In this document: positions 36,510 through 44,980 of the stretch, piece after piece | Layout of the letters: the number at the start of each line of letters is the position of its first letter | Position numbering within the stretch: position 1 is the first letter of the stretch | Source: Salinimicrobium tongyeongense | GTDB lineage: Bacteria; Bacteroidota; Bacteroidia; Flavobacteriales; Flavobacteriaceae | Length of the DNA: 64,000 nt | Assembly: GCF_026109735.1 (NCBI RefSeq) | Contig: NZ_CP069620.1 | Location: 1,240,001 to 1,304,000, forward strand | Direction of reading: 5' to 3' | Position numbers and translations under genes: made by a program | The notes under the pieces: generated by a model | The model's input: only the letters and a program-made list of their open reading frames with translations | What the model was told of the DNA's origin: nothing | Database searches by the model: none

Positions 36510-37781
36510 TGACAGTTAAGGATTATATTTAAAGAGTTGAAACAAAAAACATTAACCCTTAAAACTGTCAGAATGAATACAGAAGCAAAGGTAATTAAAT
36601 CTAAAGTAGGTTTATTACAGTTAGCAGAACAATTAGGAAACGTGTCCCAGGCTTGTAAACTCTTTGGTTATAGCAGGGATAGTTTTTACCGCTTTAAAGA
36701 ACTTTATGACCAGGGAGGTGAGTTAGCACTACGAGAGCTCAATAGAAGAAGGCCAAATCTTAAGAATAGGATTGAAGAAGAAACAGAAAAAGCAGCAATC
36801 CAGATTGCTTTTGATTATCCTGCTTTTGGACAACTTCGCGCTTCCAATGAACTCAAAAAGAAAGGAATTTTTATCTCACCAGCAGGTGTTCGATGTGTAT
36901 GGTTACGCAATGATCTGGAGACTTTTAAAAAAAGGCTGAAGTACTTAGAAGCCAGAATGGCCCAGGATGGACTGGTGTTGACTGATGCTCAACTAAATGC
37001 CTTGGAGAAAGCGAAAGAAGAAAAGAAAGCCCATGGAGAAATAGAAACCCACCACCCCGGCTATCTTGGAGCTCAGGATACCTATTATGTAGGAACCATC
37101 AAAGGAGTTGGAAGAATCTATCAGCAAACATTCATTGACACGTATTGCAAAGTAGCCCATGCTAAACTTTATGATCGTAAAAATGCTCTTGTAGCTGCTG
37201 ATATGCTAAATGATCGGGTGTTACCCTTCTACGAAGAGCAAGACCTGCGACTTTTAAGAATATTAAGCGATAGAGGCACAGAATTCTGTGGCCATAGAGA
37301 GCACCACGAATATCAACTTTACCTGGCTATCGAGGATATAGATCATACAAAGACCAAGGCTAAAAGCCCGCAAACCAACGGAATCTGTGAACGCTTCCAC
37401 AGGACGATTCAGGATGAGTTTTACGCCATTACCTTTAGGAAAAAGATCTACACCTCCATAGAGGAGATACAAGCTGATCTGGATGATTGGTTAAACTACT
37501 ATAACAATGAAAGAACCCACTCCGGAAAACATTGTTTTGGAAAAACTCCGATGCAAACTTTGCTCGACAGCAAACATTTGGCTGATGAAAAAATGCTGGA
37601 TTTACAATCGGAAAAACTCGTACCTTTATTAAAGGCAGGTAAAGCGGAAACAGGCTCTGGTGGAGACCAACCTGTCAGGAATAACTTGCCTGACGACTGG
37701 AATGGTCAAGGGGCTCCAAACGAGCCCCTAAATCAGGTTTATTCCAAAAGTCAAAATGCCTAAAAAAACTCTTAACTGTCA
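36510..37781 (+). mobile_element. IS481-type insertion sequence
   Basis: About 1,272 bases ending in terminal inverted repeats TGACAGTTAAG (36510-36520) and CTTAACTGTCA (37771-37781). It contains one DDE transposase gene. I find no convincing target duplication: the left flank ends ...GATAAAATC and the right begins GACGAGATC. This suggests an adjacent deletion or later rearrangement. The element lies directly after the helicase stop codon and removes the start of the next frame. Confidence 0.85.
36573..37763 (+). CDS. IS481-family transposase
   Basis: DDE transposase of 396 residues. N-terminal helix-turn-helix region (LAEQLGNVSQACKLFGYSRDSFYRFKEL, first part near 15-40) followed by an rve-type RNase H fold. 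Catalytic acids fit QDTYYVGTI/FIDTYCKVAHAKL, ILSDRGTEFCG and TNGICERFHRTIQDEFY. The ATG at 36573 is preferred; an in-frame TTG at 36537 would add 12 residues. The gene is intact, so the element may still be active. Confidence 0.93.
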   Translation: MNTEAKVIKSKVGLLQLAEQLGNVSQACKLFGYSRDSFYRFKELYDQGGELALRELNRRRPNLKNRIEEETEKAAIQIAFDYPAFGQLRASNELKKKGIFISPAGVRCVWLRNDLETFKKRLKYLEARMAQDGLVLTDAQLNALEKAKEEKKAHGEIETHHPGYLGAQDTYYVGTIKGVGRIYQQTFIDTYCKVAHAKLYDRKNALVAADMLNDRVLPFYEEQDLRLLRILSDRGTEFCGHREHHEYQLYLAIEDIDHTKTKAKSPQTNGICERFHRTIQDEFYAITFRKKIYTSIEEIQADLDDWLNYYNNERTHSGKHCFGKTPMQTLLDSKHLADEKMLDLQSEKLVPLLKAGKAETGSGGDQPVRNNLPDDWNGQGAPNEPLNQVYSKSQNA

Positions 37782-38489
37782 GACGAGATCGGAGCTATTA
37801 CACTCTACTTTATAAAAACCACTCCCACTAATAAAAGAAAATCCACTTTAATATCTCTTCATATTAATGATCTCTTTAGACGTTACCTGGAACTAGATTA
37901 TCACCAATATCCTTTACACCCCCCTTCATTAAAAAGAAAAAAAAATATTAACCCGTTAACTCTAAGGGAAGATGCAGTTACTTCCTCCACCCTTAATCTT
38001 GTCATCAAAACATACTCCTTTTTAACCTCCTATGACTATATTAATTATGAGGTTTTAAATAAATACCTCCTCGATGCTGAGCTTAAATTTCCGCTAAAAT
38101 CAAGTTTTATTTTAGATGAAATAGAAATTGAATTACCATCAAAAGAGGTTATTAATTATAAAAAGAACTTGCTAATAGGCCTTGTAAATGGCCTTTTTTA
38201 TATCAATCCTAATCAGAAGTATAGAACGGATCCTAAAGGAAATAGAAAAGCTACATATATGTTTGAACTAAATTTGCCAGATATTAATGAAGCTAAAACA
38301 AAACTTCAGAAGAAAGAAAGAAAAGTTATTCATGACCAACAAGAAAAATTGGATTTTCAATTAGCTACTCGACGGTTCAGTTATCCAAAATTGAATCCAT
38401 CCCCTAGATTTATCACTTCTAAAGACTTAATACTCCATAAACTTTTGGATGATGAATATTACTATTTAATAGAGGATATAGAAAATTAG
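37782..38489 (+). pseudogene. 5'-truncated island gene cut by IS481, unknown function
   Basis: An open frame begins inside the right IS end and continues for about 235 codons, from DEIGAITLYFIKTTPTNKRK to the stop at 38487-38489. There is no start codon before the IS, so the original start was lost. An internal ATG (38169) gives a 106-residue remnant. I recognise no family; the protein is Lys/Leu/Tyr rich, soluble and ends in LHKLLDDEYYYLIEDIEN. It does not join in frame to the helicase, which has its own stop before the IS. By position it belonged to the helicase operon. Confidence 0.65.
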
Positions 38490-38497
38490 AATCTTCA

Positions 38498-38556
38498 TGC
38501 AGATTTATCCCCTATATGTTATATATAGAAATTTCTCTAAATGAGATAAATCTGCA
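38498..38556. repeat. Perfect 12-base inverted repeat with AT-rich spacer
   Basis: TGCAGATTTATC at 38498-38509 is repeated inverted as GATAAATCTGCA at 38545-38556, around 35 bases of very AT-rich DNA. It follows the truncated gene. It may be its terminator, a regulator site or part of an island replication origin. Confidence 0.5.
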
Positions 38557-38618
38557 CAGATTCTTGCAATTGCACGTTTTCAGTGGTTTTGATTATTAGG
38601 AGTAAACCATCTCAAAAG

Positions 38619-39971
38619 GACACTATCCCGTAAAGTGTGTAAGTTTAAATAAAGGGGTTTGACTTTTTATCTAAAGTTGAACCCTTTCTTCGTATATAGT
38701 CAAGAACTGATTGAGGACGATTCCCCAGTTTCTAATAGGCACTGACCATTTTTTGGTTGCTTCCCTCAGAGCCAAATATACAGATTTCATTACAGCATCA
38801 TCGGTTGGGAAGGATAATTTGTTTTTAGTGTACTTTCTGATCTTCCCGTTCAGATTCTCAATAAGATTGGTGGTATAAATAATTCGTCTGATCTCCAGCG
38901 GGAATTCATAAAAGACGGTAAGGTCTTCCCAGTTGTCTCTCCAGCTTTTTATTGCATAAGAATATTTGGAGTTCCATTTGTTAGCAAAATCCTCTAGAGC
39001 AGCTTCTGCGGCTTGTTTAGTAGGTGCATCATAAATGAGCTTCATGTCTTTGGTAAAGGCTTTTTTATCTTTCCAAACTACATATCTACAGGCATTTCTG
39101 ATCTGGTGCACTACACAAATTTGGGTTTTAGACTGTGGAAAAACATTTTTGATGGTATCGGTAAATCCATTGAGGTTATCGGTAGCAGTGATTAAAATGT
39201 CCTCAACTCCCCGAGCTTTCATATCTGTCAATACGCTCATCCAGAAGGCTGCAGATTCATTCTTTCCAAGCCAAAGACCAAGAACTTCCTTTTTACCATC
39301 TCTTTTGAGACCTACAGCTATATAAATCGTCTTGTTGACTACTTTGGAGTTCTCTCGTACTTTAAAGACGATTCCGTCCATCCAGACAATCAAATAAACG
39401 GGCTCTAAAGGACGATTTTGCCAGGCAACGATATCATTGCTGATTCGGTCTGTAATTCGGGAGATAGTAGAAGTAGAGACATCAAAGCCATACACCTCAG
39501 AGATTTGTTCTTCAATATCACTATTGCTCATTCCCTTGGCATACAGCGATACAATGACATTTTCGATGCCATCAATCATGTTCTGCCGCTTGGGAACGAT
39601 CATAGGATTAAAGGATCCATCCCGGTCCCGGGGAACCTTTACAGTGTCTTCACCAAAAGAACTCCGAACCTTCTTTTTAGTATAGCCATTCCTGGTATTT
39701 CCAGATCCAGACTTCTGGTGCTTATCATAATCCAAATGGCCATCCAGTTCACCTTCAAGCATTTTCTCCAATCCACGTTTTTGAAGTTGCTTGAGAAAAC
39801 TACTAAGTTCTTCTCCTGATTTAAACTGTTTTAAAAACTCATCATCGAATAGATCTTCTTTTTTCATTACTGTGTAAATATTAGTGCCTGGAATTTGCAG
39901 GCAAGGTTAAAAAAATATGGGCGTTCGCAAACCCCCATATTTTCTACTTACACATTTTTTGAGATAGTCCC
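38619..39971 (-). mobile_element. IS256-family insertion sequence with 8-bp target duplication
   Basis: An element of 1,353 bases. Its ends are imperfect inverted repeats of about 26 bases: GACACTATCCCGTAAAGTGT at the left pairs with the inverse of the right end (GGGACTATCTCAAAAAATGT), both continuing GTAAGT. It is flanked by the perfect 8-bp duplication CTCAAAAG (38611-38618 and 39972-39979). Eight to nine bases is the IS256-family norm. Clean duplication and an intact transposase imply recent arrival. Confidence 0.93.
38671..39867 (-). CDS. IS256-family (mutator-type) transposase
   Basis: A 398-residue Transposase_mut protein. Catalytic triad candidates: the Asp in [10 protein letters not shown], the Asp in TATDNLNGF and the Glu in [14 protein letters not shown]. 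The family signature [20 protein letters not shown]-type N-terminus (about 80-100) and [13 protein letters not shown] are present. The gene is full length without frame breaks and sits within matched terminal repeats. Confidence 0.95.
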   Translation of the reverse strand: MKKEDLFDDEFLKQFKSGEELSSFLKQLQKRGLEKMLEGELDGHLDYDKHQKSGSGNTRNGYTKKKVRSSFGEDTVKVPRDRDGSFNPMIVPKRQNMIDGIENVIVSLYAKGMSNSDIEEQISEVYGFDVSTSTISRITDRISNDIVAWQNRPLEPVYLIVWMDGIVFKVRENSKVVNKTIYIAVGLKRDGKKEVLGLWLGKNESAAFWMSVLTDMKARGVEDILITATDNLNGFTDTIKNVFPQSKTQICVVHQIRNACRYVVWKDKKAFTKDMKLIYDAPTKQAAEAALEDFANKWNSKYSYAIKSWRDNWEDLTVFYEFPLEIRRIIYTTNLIENLNGKIRKYTKNKLSFPTDDAVMKSVYLALREATKKWSVPIRNWGIVLNQFLTIYEERVQL

Positions 39972-40035
39972 CTCAAAAGCTTGGTTATCCAAAATACAGC
40001 ATAAACTCCTTTTTTCTTATTATTATATAGCTCTT

Positions 40036-40287
40036 TCAATCATCCAATATTTCAAAATGATAATAGAAATATGCTCGCCCTCCTACAATAAAAACAGTAG
40101 TGAGATTAGACGTAACCTTAACTGCCTCAACCACAACTTCTTCTCCCTCCTTTAAATGCCCGATATTTTGCTTTACAAGCACTTTAAAAGGACAGAATAG
40201 GAGTTTCAGCAGGTTGTTCCAAGTCACTATATATAATGCAGTAGGCGAGCTATATTTCAAAATTTCTGCTAATTGCTTCTCATTCAT
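40036..40287 (-). CDS. Hypothetical protein in the DUF3871 module
   Basis: An 83-residue soluble protein without signal peptide. An N-terminal helix (MNEKQLAEILKYSSP) is followed by alternating hydrophobic/polar segments that suggest a small beta-rich fold (VVVEAVKVTSNLTTVFIVGG). I recognise no family. It is 23 bases downstream of the DUF3871 gene in the same direction and likely belongs to the same operon, whose promoter lies upstream of 42651. Confidence 0.6.
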   Translation of the reverse strand: MNEKQLAEILKYSSPTALYIVTWNNLLKLLFCPFKVLVKQNIGHLKEGEEVVVEAVKVTSNLTTVFIVGGRAYFYYHFEILDD

Positions 40288-40310
40288 TTTTACTCAAAAC
40301 AGCTATAATA

Positions 40311-41294
40311 TTAATTATGAAGGAACCAGTTTCTAGCCCCACTTTGAAGGGAATTAACGAGGTTGTTGGTTAACTCGTATGCATTTACAGATCTTTCAAA
40401 ATTGTTATCAATGTAGGAGCTCTTGTTAGCTTCCGTGAAGAGATTATACAGCCTCCACAGATTAATAGAACCATCATCACTCCGCTTAAAATTTGGGCAG
40501 GAATAATAATTCTTTACAACTGTATTGATCTGTCCATCATTTAAGCTTACTGGAAATAATCTTTTCTGCTCAGATTTATCCATAAACTGGAACATTCTAA
40601 GCTTGCCAATAAAATGAGCAAATTGCTCCTCTGTGAGGAGGTACCTGCTCATCCTCTCCATTAATCCTAAATGATGCTCTCGGTCGTATTGTTGTAACAA
40701 GTCCTCTACAGCAAATGAGAGCTGGTTAACATCAGTAACTTTAATCTGATCAGCCAATCCATCCGTACTTATACAGAGGTTGGTACAAACCATATTTTTG
40801 AAGCCAATGAAAACTTTGAACTTCTCAGGACTTTTTTTACTGAATAGGTTCTCTTGGTTATAAGCTCTCACACCTCCAATGGTCAAGGCAAGCCTATTAC
40901 CATTTACATTTTCTACTACCTCAGGTATCTCCATCACAAAAGCACACCTTTCATAATAAAGAGTTTTTTCATGCTCTAGTAATTCCTTTGCAGGTTTTCC
41001 TATAGCAGAAGGAATTCTCCCCTTTATTAAATGGGAGATCCTTATGTCTGGTTCAGATACTTGAAATTCTGGGAAAAGATCCTGTGCTATCTCCCTGGTC
41101 TTTTGCACAAACTGATAATGACTGATTGTACTTTCATTATCCTTGGCAAATACAGGAATTATACAGTCTTTCCTCAAATGTTCAAGAGTTACTTGTTTTG
41201 TATTTGCTTCAATAAAATTTCTGTTCGTATTTGATACTATTTCTTCCCCACCTACTATTTGATTTTGTAGGGGGCTATTCACTACTAACTCCAT
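40311..41294 (-). CDS. DUF3871 family protein
   Basis: A 327-residue soluble protein that I match to DUF3871 from its general content (HISHYQFVQ-like start of the conserved region, PDIRISHLIKGRIPSA, YYERCAFVMEIPEV, NLCISTDG). The family occurs on Bacteroidota mobile elements and resembles DUF932-type phage and plasmid proteins; no biochemical role is established that I know of. Its start overlaps the ATPase stop by 20 bases, showing tight coupling. Confidence 0.75.
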   Translation of the reverse strand: MELVVNSPLQNQIVGGEEIVSNTNRNFIEANTKQVTLEHLRKDCIIPVFAKDNESTISHYQFVQKTREIAQDLFPEFQVSEPDIRISHLIKGRIPSAIGKPAKELLEHEKTLYYERCAFVMEIPEVVENVNGNRLALTIGGVRAYNQENLFSKKSPEKFKVFIGFKNMVCTNLCISTDGLADQIKVTDVNQLSFAVEDLLQQYDREHHLGLMERMSRYLLTEEQFAHFIGKLRMFQFMDKSEQKRLFPVSLNDGQINTVVKNYYSCPNFKRSDDGSINLWRLYNLFTEANKSSYIDNNFERSVNAYELTNNLVNSLQSGARNWFLHN

Positions 41295-42192
41295 TTTCTA
41301 TAATTTTTGATTGTTCAACTTTTCTTTCTTCTATTACCTGAGAATTAGCATTCTCTATTACTGTTTTCCTCTGCATAATCAGCGGGTATATTTCCTTTGA
41401 CAAAGCAGGATACTTCTCATAGATGTGCTTAAGACCACCTAAATGATGACAGTTTGAAATTTCTTTTTTCACTTTTTCAAGTGATACACCTTCTGTACAC
41501 CATGTCTTTAGTTTTTTACCTGTTGAAGCATTTATGATGAATTCAGGTTTATCCATAAAAAGCCCTGTTCTGTCCTTAGATGCGTTCACGAGATGGTTAT
41601 CATTGATTAGCTCAAAATTGACTGTTAATTCATATTCATAGCCTTCTCTTGTAATTTCTTTGGTACCCAGCTTCATTACCTTAGTCTTACCGTTCATATC
41701 CCTATCCAAGGAGTAATCTACCTTTCTCCTAGTGGTTGTGATAATATGTGCATTGGATTGTAAGAGAGCATCTACAAAAGAATTATGATGTGGAGTAACC
41801 TTAGCCCAGTCTTGAAATCTGCCGCCTAGTTGCTCATGCATTTCCAAGCAACCACCTTTCCCACTCCATTCGTGTGAAATAGAATCAATGATAATTACCT
41901 CCATGGTTGCAGCTTCGCAGACTTTAATTGCTTCTATATATCGCTGTGGAGAATATGGTTCTTCAAGAGTTAGAACATTAAAACCTCCTAAGTGAGAATA
42001 GAGGCTGGCAGAATTATTTTCAGTATCAATAACAGCTACTTTTCCCCAGTCTTGAGTTATACCGTAGGCAAGTAGTAGAGCTGAATATGTCTTCCCATAA
42101 CCACTGGGTCCACTTAAGCCAATTCGCAGTTTAACTTGGCTTCTTTGCGCTTGTTGTAGTTTCATATATTCGATTAGATTATTTATTGTCAT
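41275..42192 (-). CDS. AAA/RecA-like ATPase of a mobile-element replication or recombination module
   Basis: A 305-residue ATPase with Walker A SGPSGYGKT (about 27-35), then LLAYGITQDWGKVAVIDTEN and Walker B EVIIIDSIS near 100. The layout is that of phage nucleotide-binding proteins such as Sak4-type recombinases or the AAA_24 group, small RecA-fold ATPases that cooperate with single-strand-binding proteins. It is followed with overlap by DUF3871 and preceded by a small gene, so the three may form an island recombination/replication set. Specific function is inference. Confidence 0.78.
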   Translation of the reverse strand: MTINNLIEYMKLQQAQRSQVKLRIGLSGPSGYGKTYSALLLAYGITQDWGKVAVIDTENNSASLYSHLGGFNVLTLEEPYSPQRYIEAIKVCEAATMEVIIIDSISHEWSGKGGCLEMHEQLGGRFQDWAKVTPHHNSFVDALLQSNAHIITTTRRKVDYSLDRDMNGKTKVMKLGTKEITREGYEYELTVNFELINDNHLVNASKDRTGLFMDKPEFIINASTGKKLKTWCTEGVSLEKVKKEISNCHHLGGLKHIYEKYPALSKEIYPLIMQRKTVIENANSQVIEERKVEQSKIIENGVSSE

Positions 42193-42230
42193 TGAATTAA
42201 TTAGTTAGGATCAATGACAGGATTAGACAT

Positions 42231-42259
42231 AAAAAAAGGGCTCCTATTTCTAGAAACCC
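42231..42259 (-). terminator. Terminator between the small 42283-42651 gene and the ATPase gene
   Basis: On the minus strand the stem GGGTTTCTA/TAGGAGCCC, with wobble pairs and a GAAA loop, is followed by seven T. It may only attenuate, since the genes on both sides look co-directional. Confidence 0.6.
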
Positions 42260-42282
42260 TCTTTTCTTAATTAGATCACTCT

Positions 42283-42651
42283 TTAAATGACCGATTCAAT
42301 TTCTTCTACATTTTTAGAGATAATTTCCTCCCTTTCGTTTTCTTCAGCATCCTTTTCATCAGTAAAATATCTGTTCCTGGATGTATGAGTGCTAATTTCT
42401 CCTGTAGATGGATCTGCATATTCGTAAGGTTCAACTTCAACCCTTTTAATCAGACCAGGCATTTTAGTACCTATTAGTTCTTTACAAGTCCTTTCATCAA
42501 AAGTGCTTGACACTAGAGCCGTTTTAGCTGTAAAGTATACATTGTTAGTCTCTTTACTTTTTACTGCTTCTAAACCTCCTTGCACAACCAGAGAATGAAA
42601 GGTTTTACCATCCTCATTTTCAAATGATTTAAAATCCACAATTGTTACCAT
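42283..42651 (-). CDS. Small hypothetical protein of the ATPase/DUF3871 module
   Basis: A 122-residue soluble protein with a strand-rich first half (VTIVDFKSFENEDGKTFHSLVVQGG) and an acidic C-terminal tail (DEKDAEENEREEIISKNVEE). The strand pattern followed by an acidic tail recalls single-strand DNA-binding proteins, and the position before a RecA-like ATPase fits that idea. I recognise no family, so it remains inference. Confidence 0.65.
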   Translation of the reverse strand: MVTIVDFKSFENEDGKTFHSLVVQGGLEAVKSKETNNVYFTAKTALVSSTFDERTCKELIGTKMPGLIKRVEVEPYEYADPSTGEISTHTSRNRYFTDEKDAEENEREEIISKNVEEIESVI

Positions 42652-42895
42652 GGTAATTTCAATTTTTAGAATTATACATTAATTTTTGAGGACATTCCCT
42701 CAAGATCTAAGGGGAGTCGGTTGACCTTTAGGTTTTAAAAAGTAAAAAGCCATTCCTTAAAAAACTACGGGAGCTTCTAAGCAATGGCTGAGGAATCTTT
42801 GGGCGGTGCGGGGGGTATGCCCAATTTAAAAATCTAAGGGGTAGGTATTATAGATTAAAGCACTCTTTCACTGAAAATTTTAAAAATTTAAAAAT
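42652..42895. other. Structured non-coding block, possible origin or small RNA
   Basis: Contains direct repeats ATCTAAGGGG (42705-42714 and 42832-42841), a 7-base inverted repeat AGCCATT/AATGGCT (42748-42754, 42783-42789) and an unusually GC-rich stretch at 42801-42822 whose ends GGGC/GCCC can pair. It stands out in an otherwise AT-rich island and lies upstream of the replication-like genes. No protein gene is visible in it. Confidence 0.4.
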
Positions 42896-43399
42896 TTATA
42901 ATCCATCGAAACTTTGTATTTTATTCAATTCATTAATGGCTGGGTACAATCGGTTAAAGAGTAAGCCATAATTAATTTCGTTGTTAAAAATTACCATCTC
43001 CTTTGGGTAAAGACTAATACAAGTAATTGTCGATGAGTTGGTTCTATATCTAATTAAAGTTCCATTAGATGTTCCGTACTTTTGGCTTACTCCATAAATT
43101 TTGGAGAGTCCGTTATGAAGGTGTTCACTGTAGTCACTTTTTACAAATATTAGTTTATTATTGAGAAAAATTAGGTGAACATCTGAGAGAATCAGATCTT
43201 TTGTGATTCTGACAAATTCACGCACAAGAGTGTAGTGTGTATTTGGTTCATTTTCTATTGAAATTTTAGGATGTACAATTCGATTCACCTCTTGAACTGT
43301 CATCCCCAATTGAAGGCTTCCGAATCCTTTTAATAACTTTTCTTGAGAAGAAACTAGAGAAGTTACAAGAATTAAGCTTAAAGTAATAAGGTATTTCAT
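42896..43399 (-). CDS. Secreted hypothetical protein
   Basis: A 167-residue protein with a signal peptide (about 1-18, LVTSLVSSQEK). The mature part begins KGFGSLQLGMTVQEVNRIVHP, which resembles the start of bacterial SmpA/BamE-like or 'GMT' small secreted domains (GSLQLGMT-hydrophobic-E-V). I cannot assign a function. It is 17 bases downstream of a lipoprotein gene in the same direction, so the pair is probably co-transcribed. Confidence 0.7.
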   Translation of the reverse strand: MKYLITLSLILVTSLVSSQEKLLKGFGSLQLGMTVQEVNRIVHPKISIENEPNTHYTLVREFVRITKDLILSDVHLIFLNNKLIFVKSDYSEHLHNGLSKIYGVSQKYGTSNGTLIRYRTNSSTITCISLYPKEMVIFNNEINYGLLFNRLYPAINELNKIQSFDGL

Positions 43400-43416
43400 A
43401 ATTGGATTTTTTTCAG

Positions 43417-43992
43417 TTAAAGAACCTTCTTTATCGTATTATCCGAGAATTTCATTCCTAAAATTTGGGCAGTAGAATTAGGATTTATTTCAAGAAATTT
43501 CCAGATTTTACCATTATCTAAGGAGATTCCTAAAATTTTGTCTCCAGTAGTATGTTTTTCCATTCCATACTCCATATCAAGAAAAATTTCAACCGTATAA
43601 ATCAATTTATTCCCCTCATTGACTTTGTGAACAATTTCACCTACCCTAGTACTGTATGTCACATTATTCTCCCTCGCCATTGCTTTGAGCCGCTTTACAG
43701 GTTCATTAAAGAGACTAATTACCATTTCCTTACTATAATTATTTCCATGTTGATTTTTCAGATAAGTGAAGGTGTCTGAGTAAATAAATTCCAAAACTTT
43801 TTCTGGATTTGAATCTTCACCATGCAAGGCATGATTGTATTCTCCTAATTGAGTCTTTAGATTTTTTTCAACATTAGATGGTATTTTAGCAGATGCATGG
43901 GAAAGTTGTCCTATCTCAGGATTTGTAGAACCATTCTGTTGACATGAGGTAATGAATAAAAGAAGAGCTGCCAAATAAATCACATTTTTCAT
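43417..43992 (-). CDS. Lipoprotein, possibly NTF2-like, unknown function
   Basis: A 191-residue predicted lipoprotein: LLFITSC gives lipid-modified C17. The body (PEKVLEFIYSDTFTYLKNQHG, then VEIFLDMEYGMEKHTTGDKILGISLDNGKIWKFLEIN, cited as separate parts) has the helix-then-curved-sheet pattern of SnoaL/NTF2-like domains, often with the phrase 'DNGKIWKFLEIN' near the end. Upstream of the secreted protein at 42896 and downstream of a tiny lipoprotein gene. Confidence 0.7.
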   Translation of the reverse strand: MKNVIYLAALLLFITSCQQNGSTNPEIGQLSHASAKIPSNVEKNLKTQLGEYNHALHGEDSNPEKVLEFIYSDTFTYLKNQHGNNYSKEMVISLFNEPVKRLKAMARENNVTYSTRVGEIVHKVNEGNKLIYTVEIFLDMEYGMEKHTTGDKILGISLDNGKIWKFLEINPNSTAQILGMKFSDNTIKKVL

Positions 43993-44026
43993 AAGAGTTA
44001 TGGTTTTGGTTAGTAAAAATTAAAGT

Positions 44027-44182
44027 CTATTTCTTTTTAGAAGAGTCAAATGCATATCCAATTAAACCCAGAATAAAAGTTCCGACCATTACATAGGACA
44101 TTCTTTTTATATCTGTTTCTATCCATGAACAACTTGTGAAAAAGGACATACTTGAACTGAACATTAAAATTTTGTACTTCAT
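44027..44182 (-). CDS. Very small lipoprotein-like membrane peptide
   Basis: A 51-residue frame, MKYKILMFSSSMSFFTSCSW... ending in SSKKK. FFTSC resembles a lipobox (C18) and a second hydrophobic helix lies at about 31-45 (VMVGTFILGLIGYAF). It starts 76 bases from the divergent XRE gene and is co-directional with the two secreted proteins that follow, so it may head that operon. I recognise no family. Confidence 0.5.
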   Translation of the reverse strand: MKYKILMFSSSMSFFTSCSWIETDIKRMSYVMVGTFILGLIGYAFDSSKKK

Positions 44183-44207
44183 TATTAAAAAAATTAAAAG
44201 TTAAAAA

Positions 44208-44223
44208 TAGGCAAATATGCCTA
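44208..44223. promoter_or_regulatory. Palindrome TAGGCA-AATA-TGCCTA between divergent genes, putative operator
   Basis: Perfect 6-base arms around AATA, located between the small lipoprotein gene (minus) and the XRE regulator (plus). A second imperfect palindrome, CCACGAATTTTAACCCGTGG, overlaps the XRE start at 44242-44261. Both are natural candidates for binding by the XRE protein. Confidence 0.5.
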
Positions 44224-44257
44224 TAAAGTTGTGTTGATCCTCCACGAATTTTAACCC

Positions 44258-44485
44258 GTGGAATATTTAAGTGAAAAGGATTTTCTATTAGCATTTGGTA
44301 AAAATTTGCGCAGAATAAGAAGAGCTCAGGGTTTTACACAAGCACAACTAGCCAATGATATTGGCGTAGAAATCTCCCAAATCAGTAGAATTGAGAGAGG
44401 AATAATAAATACATCTGTAGGGAATGTAAATGCTATCTCTTCAGCTTTACGTGTAGATATTAAGGACCTATTTGATCTTTCTTAA
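44258..44485 (+). CDS. XRE-family transcriptional regulator
   Basis: A 75-residue DNA-binding protein that is almost entirely one Cro/CI helix-turn-helix (about 12-68): LRRIRRAQGFTQAQLANDIG then VEISQISRIERG as recognition helix and SALRVDIKDLFDLS at the end. It starts with GTG; I see no in-frame ATG. It is divergent from the secreted-protein operon and probably controls it and itself through the two palindromes upstream. Confidence 0.88.
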   Translation: MEYLSEKDFLLAFGKNLRRIRRAQGFTQAQLANDIGVEISQISRIERGIINTSVGNVNAISSALRVDIKDLFDLS

Positions 44486-44859
44486 TCCACTAAAAATCTA
44501 TAATAATGTTCCCCTTCCCCATCCAGAGAAGGCTCAATAACATCTATAATTTCTATTTTTTCTTGGTAGGGTATTCTTATTGTAGTTGGGAATTTTCCGT
44601 CTCTGGTGACACATAGAAATATAGTATCCTCCCCAGCAGATCCCTTTAAAAATTCTGAGGTAACCTGCTGAATCCTTAAAACATATAAATCCTTTCCCTC
44701 GGGGGTCTCAGTTATTATCTGCACTTCTGATTCTGAAAATGTAATTGTGCGGTTAATATCCTCAATTATTCCAGAAGGTAAGTGTTGTGTATAAGGTGAA
44801 GTATAAGTTTGGGAGACACATATTATAGGAAGCATTAAAAGTAACAGAGGCAATTTCAT
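44482..44859 (-). CDS. Secreted hypothetical protein
   Basis: A 125-residue product with a signal peptide (about 1-16, LMLPIICVSQ) and a beta-rich mature domain rich in Thr/Ile/Glu. I recognise no family. Its stop overlaps the XRE stop by 4 bases in convergent orientation, and it lies upstream of the unknown two-gene cassette in the opposite direction. Confidence 0.65.
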   Translation of the reverse strand: MKLPLLLLMLPIICVSQTYTSPYTQHLPSGIIEDINRTITFSESEVQIITETPEGKDLYVLRIQQVTSEFLKGSAGEDTIFLCVTRDGKFPTTIRIPYQEKIEIIDVIEPSLDGEGEHYYRFLVD

Positions 44860-44980
44860 AGCTTACTGTATTTCAAGAGAAAGATATTAAATTTTTAAAT
44901 AATTTTAAAAATAAATAGATTTTTATAGCTCTATTACAAAAACAGTATATTGTGGATGCTAAATTTTTAGATAATATCAA

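Noticed and set aside
36497-37790. Target-site duplication around the IS481 element
   Set aside because: Flanks ...GATAAAATC and GACGAGATC share only scattered bases, so no duplication can be claimed.
44046-44294. Minus-strand frame of 82 codons overlapping the XRE start
   Set aside because: It is a shadow of the XRE gene and of the 44027-44182 small lipoprotein gene, which has the better lipobox and start.
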